A stretch of DNA of 64,000 nucleotides, taken from Entamoeba invadens IP1 (Eukaryota; Evosea; Mastigamoebida; Endamoebidae). The translations under genes and the position numbers were made by a program. The notes beneath the pieces are model-generated. The model made no database searches. It had not been told where the DNA came from and was given only the letters and a program-made list of their open reading frames with translations. Location: positions 62,001 through 126,000 of the forward strand of contig NW_004443578.1 of the NCBI RefSeq assembly GCF_000330505.1. The letters run 5' to 3'. This document shows positions 58,771-64,000 of the stretch, one piece after another (the stretch's first letter is position 1; every line of letters starts with the position of its first letter).

Positions 58771-59013
58771 ATGTTCTTTGTCATCTTCTTTATTGCTTCA
58801 GCTCTTGCTGACGACGCGTGGAAGGCAAATTACAACAAAGCAAATTACACGCTTGCGACTGTTCTTATTTGGGGCATTGTGTTTGCAGTCTTAGTTGTGT
58901 TGTCTGCACTTATTGCTTCAGTGATGGTCTTGCGAAAGTGGATCATCAACAGAAAACTCAAACAAGAAGTCAAAGAAGACGAACTCAAAGAGGAAGTCGT
59001 CACTGCCAACTAA
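58771..59013 (+). CDS. Small signal-peptide single-pass membrane protein, copy 2
   Basis: 80 residues, identical to 23613-23855 except Phe at position 2: signal peptide, short NYT-glycosylatable ectodomain, one membrane helix (~29-54) and charged cytosolic tail. The nucleotide changes inside the coding region are mostly silent, which suggests purifying selection or very recent origin. Confidence 0.8.
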   Translation: MFFVIFFIASALADDAWKANYNKANYTLATVLIWGIVFAVLVVLSALIASVMVLRKWIINRKLKQEVKEDELKEEVVTAN

Positions 59014-59055
59014 TTTGTTTAATTAATTTGTCATTTATTATATCATTTCTTTATC

Positions 59056-61393
59056 ATATTTTTTATCATTTGAGTTTATAAAGTTTGATCAACATTTACT
59101 ATGTTGTATTTGATTCAGTGAGTTACACACAACATAATAAAAAGCATTTCAGATATAAGAATATATTATATACAATCCTATTCTTTTTTTAATTAAAACA
59201 ACAATTATTTTATAAGAGTTTATATTCAATAATTATATATATATATTACATTTTTTATTGTTAACTCAAAGTTGTTATTCTTATATTACTTTATATAATT
59301 CATGTCCATGTCGTTACATAATCTGAAAATTGGGTGTGATTTCAGTAGATAACATTGAAAATTTTTTTATTAAAAACAGTTCGCATTTAACTGAAAAGGA
59401 TTTTAATATTTTCATTCATTGTTATATCTATTTTAATATGTCTTTGTTTTTGTACGTGTCTTTATTCGAACAACTTTGTTTTGTAAAATAATTTATAAAC
59501 AAGAGACAAATAAGTTGGTGTAATTTGTAATTGTTGAATATATATAATTTTTCAAAATTCTAAAAGGCAAATTTTACTAAAAATATGTTAAAAATAAAAT
59601 ATATTAAAAAATTTTTGAAACATTAAAACATTTTTATTTGTCATAATAAAGTTGTGGTGAATAAACAACTTTTTGTTATGTTGTTAATAAGTTTTTGAAA
59701 AGCATTTTAATACAAATTTGGAAATGAAAACCAATTCATTTTTATTGTAAATTACAGTTATATCAGTCTTTTAACTTTATCTGGTAACTATTAGACTATA
59801 ATAATTGAAATCTTTTAAGTAGTCCAAAAAAATTGATCCCAATTGTTTTTGTTTTTATCACGTTTTACACAATGCTTTATGTTTACATAAAATTAAAGAT
59901 ATTTAATCCACTAGCTTAAGTTAAATTACCGACTTTATTTAAAAAAATGGAAATTGACATTATAATTGTTTTTAAATCAAAATTCGAAAATATCAAAAAA
60001 AATAAAAATTATCTTTACAAATCTTTTATTAGAATTATTTAAATATAGAAATACCTTTATTAAACTTTTTAAAAAATTTATAATTATTATTTATTGAGTC
60101 AATTTGAAATCTTTGTAATTATTTTTGTAACTAATTGTATTGTAATAAAGACATAATTATTTAAGAAAAACATGAGTTGTTGTTTTGCAATTATCCCACT
60201 TTTGGAGTTTTACTAAATTTCTGTTATTTTAAGAAAATTAGATTGTTATAAGCCAATGAATTATCATTTTAAACGACGAAGAATATTATAATAATTGCTG
60301 TTAATTGTTTTATAATATTCCAACAAACTTATGATATCTTTCATGAACTGTTATTAATTGGATGTAAATCTTGATATTTTTAAATAGTATATATTATAAT
60401 AAATCAATTATATAAATTAACCAATAAAATCAATAACCACAATTATGAACAATTATAAATATACATTCATGATTTGACTAAACTCCAGGGTGCTTAAGAA
60501 GTAATTTTCAAATACAAATAGTTGTATATTTGCTTTTATTTTAATATCAACTTCTATGTTTTTGTTGGAATAGTCGGGATTATATTCCACGTTATTGTTC
60601 TTTTTTATTTTTGGATAACTACTTTATACTGAAAGTACTTACCCGGATTTTCCAGTAATATTACAAAGTAAAAAACTTATAAATAAAAGTAAAACAACAA
60701 GATAATTAGCAAAATTTTCATTGTTAAAGTAATTTTCTTACACCAAATGGGTAGTTTTTTATTCTTTTTTTTTCGAAAAGCGTGTTAAAAAGAAGTTGAG
60801 CCAATCATTTGAACTTTTATTTCATTTTTGAAAACCTGATTCCCTATGGGCAATTTACACCTTTTCGAAAAGAAAGAGTGTCATTGTAAACTGTTTTTTT
60901 ACTCATTATTAACTTTTACCACTACACCTCTCAGCGAAATAATATGAAAAAAACTCAAATTGTCCAACCAAAAAAATAACAACTTTTTCCGTTTTACAAA
61001 TTTTCTTTTGGAATTGCACCTTCGTTTATTTTTACTGTATTAAATATATTTATATATTAATAGTTAATATGCTCTTATTGACATTTCAGATTTACACACA
61101 ATATTGTATCAACTATTATAGTTAATATTAATAATAAAAATAATACAATAAAAATTTACGAAGACGAAGTTTGAATTTACAAAGATGTTATAAACCGGGT
61201 TTGCAGTTCTATTCTTCGATAGAGACTGTCAAAGATGAGAAGGTAAAGTTACAAAACTTCGATTGTATATGCCAAATAAACGGGTAGTTTTTCGTATTTT
61301 TGGATATGTAATATCTAAAATGGGTTTATCCGCACAGTTCACCTTTTGTAAAATTTAAAGGCGAATTGGAAAAGAACAAAACACAACAGAACA
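59056..61393. other. 2.3-kb AT-rich gene-free region
   Basis: No ORF of note on either strand. CTTTTCGAAAAG-type palindromes occur around 60770 and 60860. The last ~60 bases hold an AATTTAAAG box and a GAAC box for the next gene. Confidence 0.65.
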
Positions 61394-61951
61394 ATGGCTA
61401 CAGAAGCAAGACGATACATCGACCAGAGAAACACATCGACATACCTTGAGTGTACACTTTTGGCACTTCTTTCTAATGAATGTTCAGTCCACTTCTCACG
61501 ACCACAAAAGAGTACAAAATACTCGCATCAATTTCTTAAAGTGAGTAAACTGACTTTGTACCAAAGCGAAGTCTGGCAACTCGAAGTCTCGAGTCTTGTG
61601 AAGAGACGCTGCAAAGAAATGGAAAATGTGTATATTTTAAAGGGCGCGTCACAAAAGACGGCTTTAAGAAGAGCACTCAACAAAAAAAGAAGAGAAACTA
61701 TGCATATCTTAGAGGATATATTATATGAGGAGGGGTATTCAGTATCATACAAGGGTGAAAACAGAGAAGGTATTTATGGTGAGATGTCAGTAGTCTTTCC
61801 TAATGGTATAATCTTAAATAATGATCGTATAGAACGGCTTGGTAAACTGGTATGGGAACATGTGAATGGACATATGGGTGAACGTGGTGTCGTGGTAAAG
61901 CAATTTGAACTCACAGGCTTTGTTGATACGATATGTAACGAACTCTTTTGA
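61394..61951 (+). CDS. Unrecognised 185-residue protein
   Basis: A single-exon protein I do not recognise. Features: N-terminal mixed alpha/beta half (TYLECTLLALLSNECSVHF…LTLYQSEVWQLEVSSLV), a strongly basic helix (KTALRRALNKKRRETMHILEDIL), then GYSVSYKG, IYGEMSVVFPNGIILNN and a helical end (LGKLVWEHVNGHMGERG). No signal peptide or membrane helix. The basic middle helix could bind nucleic acid, but nothing proves it. A normal core promoter precedes the ATG. Confidence 0.75.
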   Translation: MATEARRYIDQRNTSTYLECTLLALLSNECSVHFSRPQKSTKYSHQFLKVSKLTLYQSEVWQLEVSSLVKRRCKEMENVYILKGASQKTALRRALNKKRRETMHILEDILYEEGYSVSYKGENREGIYGEMSVVFPNGIILNNDRIERLGKLVWEHVNGHMGERGVVVKQFELTGFVDTICNELF

Positions 61952-63769
61952 TCCCTATATTTTATAATTTAATGTTATTATTGATATAGTTTCAATGGCT
62001 TTAAAAATATTTTTTTTGTTATAAAAACAAATAGTTAATTCATTTTAATTTAATTTGTATTTATTTTTTTTAATTATATAGTTATTATATATTTTAAATA
62101 CTATTATTATTACATATTAATTAATCATGTGTAATAATAATATTATTAATAATAAAAATTTTACAAAAATAATACAGTAGGAGAAATGAACTAGGATCAT
62201 TAGAACAATTAGGGCAACTTTAGTAAAAAATGTGAAACGGTAAAAAAATACATTTTTGGGACAAAACCCTTAATCGACAATAACATTATTTTAATAACAT
62301 TATTTAAATAACAAAAATTCAAATAACATTTTATCAAAAACAATATTCATAAAAGAAAATACCAATAACAAAATCCAAATAACAAAAAATACAACAATTT
62401 GTTTAAATTTTAAGAGAGATGCCTTTCTCTCGTCGATCAACTCTTATCCCGAGCCGCAGCAAATTTTGATTGTTTTAACTGGGTTTTTAAACCCAGTTAT
62501 AGACACCTCTCATAGTAATACTACTCGAGAGGTCTTGTATCACTCTGGTTGTTGCTTTCTATTTTGTTAATGGGTACGAACGAATTAATAAAACAGATAC
62601 GAATGAAACAAACAGTATGAAATAAATTGATTTTTTCGATTTTTTCTTTATATGATTATAATTTTTAATTAATCACTTATTAACCCTGATTATATAAAAG
62701 CTATCCAAAACTATTAAGATTATAAATATAAATAAATATATTTATTTATATTTAAATAAATTATTTTTTTTAATATAATATTTAAAAACAAAAATTGAAT
62801 AACATTTTAAACTGTTTGGAAATAAAACATGAACAATTTGGTATTACAACATAAAATTATTATATAGTGCCATATTGGATAACGTAAACATGTAAAGTCG
62901 TCCATTTTCATTATAGGTTGTCAAAATATTTTCATAAAATAACAATAATTCACCACCTCAATATTTGTTACCATACACACTGGACTGTTGAATACCATTT
63001 TCATAAATCCAAAGTTAAAGATATGGTGAAGAAATAAACTAAAGTCACAAGTATATTATTTTACTTGTTGATTGTTTATTGGAAAAGACTTTCCCAAGAT
63101 GACAAAACATTTTCTATAAACAAGGTTTTTAACACTAATTAAAATAGAAAATGTTCAAAATTTCATAATTTTACAAATCTGTATTTCCCGTAATTTAATG
63201 GTGTTTTGGCGCAATGAAATATAGAGAGAAAATCACAAAAATGTTGAAAAAAAGAAAAATAAAATTAGTTTAAATTGATTGGACAATTTTTTAAAGTTTC
63301 AGTTTTTTTCAAAGGGTTAAAATGATTGGTCGTTTCAAATTTGTGCACATTTATTACAACGGGAAGAAGACCTAATCTTTAGGAGTTTTTACTAAAGGGT
63401 TTCTTGAGGATAAGGTGTATCCTCAGGATTAAAGCTATCCTTATTAAAAAATATTTTTCTGAGGATACAAAAAACAAATCCATAAGGTTCAGTTCCCCAT
63501 AAAGCCCACTCTCATAACTCAAGTTATAATTTACACTTAATATATTGAGTCAAAGTTCAATTTTTAAATGATGGTAATAATTTGTCATAAATGCCAAAAG
63601 ATTAAAAACAGTCAAAAAATCGCCACGATAATTTATAAACATAAACAGTAATAATATTTCGCGAACTTGAGACGAGAAATAACAAAGTGTTAATTAAACT
63701 TGTTCATATTATGATTATATACTTATTGAAAATATTTCCTAATCCGTCTTTATAACATAATAATTGGAA
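61952..63769. other. AT-rich gene-free region up to the assembly gap
   Basis: No supported gene. It contains the structured block at 62413-62533 and a short hairpin (TGAGGATA…TATCCTCA) at 63405-63425. Confidence 0.65.
62413..62533. other. GC-richer structured block, possible non-coding RNA or element remnant
   Basis: Four consecutive stem-loops can be drawn: GAGAG/CTCTC (62414-62431), GATCAA/TTGATT (~62435-62472), AACTGGGTTT/AAACCCAGTT (~62477-62498) and ACCTCTC/GAGAGGT (~62505-62533). The surrounding DNA is far more AT-rich. No match to tRNA, U snRNA or 5S boxes was convincing. The strand is unknown. Confidence 0.4.
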
Positions 63770-63869
63770 NNNNNNNNNNNNNNNNNNNNNNNNNNNNNNN
63801 NNNNNNNNNNNNNNNNNNNNNNNNNNNNNNNNNNNNNNNNNNNNNNNNNNNNNNNNNNNNNNNNNNNNN
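63770..63869. other. Assembly gap (100 N)
   Basis: A run of exactly 100 unknown bases, a scaffold gap of conventional size; true length unknown. The remaining 131 bases to the window end are AT-rich without features. Confidence 0.99.
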
Positions 63870-64000
63870 AACTTAAACCAATTACAAATAAAATACTTTT
63901 TTATTATAATAATACTATTATCAATAGTATATTAAATTATTTTATTTTTATAAAAATCATTATGTAAAACTTTGTTCTTTGGATAACTTATAAAGTTTAT

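Larger units (their letters stand above)
58323..59055 (+). repeat. Duplicated 730-bp block, copy 2
   Basis: Partner of 23166-23897, same orientation. No terminal inverted repeats and no obvious target duplication at the edges, so a transposon origin is not supported. Confidence 0.92.

Noticed and set aside
62430..62480. Possible U4 snRNA (TTATCCCGAG stretch)
   Set aside because: The U6-pairing segment and the rest of the U4 5' stem-loop are missing; similarity is limited to a few bases.
63764..63967. ORF across the N run
   Set aside because: It is created by reading through the assembly gap; no real coding evidence.
1..64000. CRISPR arrays, bacterial operons, prophage or rRNA genes
   Set aside because: No regularly spaced repeats, Shine-Dalgarno patterns or rRNA sequence seen; the window is eukaryotic nuclear DNA.

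Overview
This window is nuclear DNA of an Entamoeba species, most likely E. invadens. It combines very AT-rich intergenic DNA with compact and often intronless genes. Introns open almost invariably with GTTTGT. Promoters are short, with a TATA-like box, a GAAC box and a start codon a few bases further on. The gene content includes a CXXC-rich transmembrane kinase (TMK family), a bacterial-type ATP sulfurylase, an alpha-kinase with SH3 domains, LRR-phosphatase and TLDc-like proteins, and Mutator-like and Tc1/mariner-like DNA transposons. The species call is inference from gene content and style. A 100-base assembly gap lies near the right end.

Layout. 1-16.7 kb: 3' end of a PI3/PI4-kinase, an HSF transcription factor, an LRR dual-specificity phosphatase, a TLDc-like protein, a thioredoxin with a CPAC active site, two paralogous coiled-coil genes, a tandem SUMO-like protein, an alpha-kinase with two SH3 domains, and an EF-hand protein. 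16.9-22.1 kb: a decayed Tc1/mariner element that appears to carry a Mutator-like element with about 100-bp terminal inverted repeats. 22.7 kb: a lone tRNA-Ser(CGA). 23.2-23.9 kb: the first copy of a 730-bp duplication carrying a tiny membrane protein; the second copy is at 58.3-59.1 kb. 24-27.4 kb: an EF-hand-like gene and ATP sulfurylase. 28.0-33.8 kb: a young MITE with a 10-bp target duplication, a Lys/Glu-rich protein ending in a ubinuclein/HPC2-like motif, an unknown gene, a cluster of short inverted-repeat elements, a small secreted protein, and a decayed relic of the same MITE. 34-40.6 kb: a TBC RabGAP, an eIF2A-like protein and a tiny ORF. 42.5-45.0 kb: a multi-exon gene encoding two tandem degenerate Ras/Rab-like domains and a C-terminal CaaX box. 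45.7-62 kb: the transmembrane kinase, an EEF1A-type lysine methyltransferase-like protein, a two-repeat beta-sandwich protein, a second TLDc-like protein, the DNA primase small subunit, a calponin-homology/coiled-coil protein, the duplicated membrane protein and an unknown gene. The remaining DNA to 64 kb is AT-rich, with one structured GC-richer block at 62.4 kb.

The genes do not form one pathway. Recurrent themes are signalling and cytoskeleton (PI3K-type kinase, alpha-kinase, EF-hand, TBC, GTPase-like, TMK, CH-domain), replication and chromatin (primase, HPC2-like, SUMO-like, HSF), and mitosomal sulfate activation (ATP sulfurylase). The least expected items are the tandem pseudo-GTPase gene, the HPC2-like protein, the young and relic MITE pair, and a 65-bp stretch of perfect DNA identity shared by two otherwise diverged coiled-coil genes.
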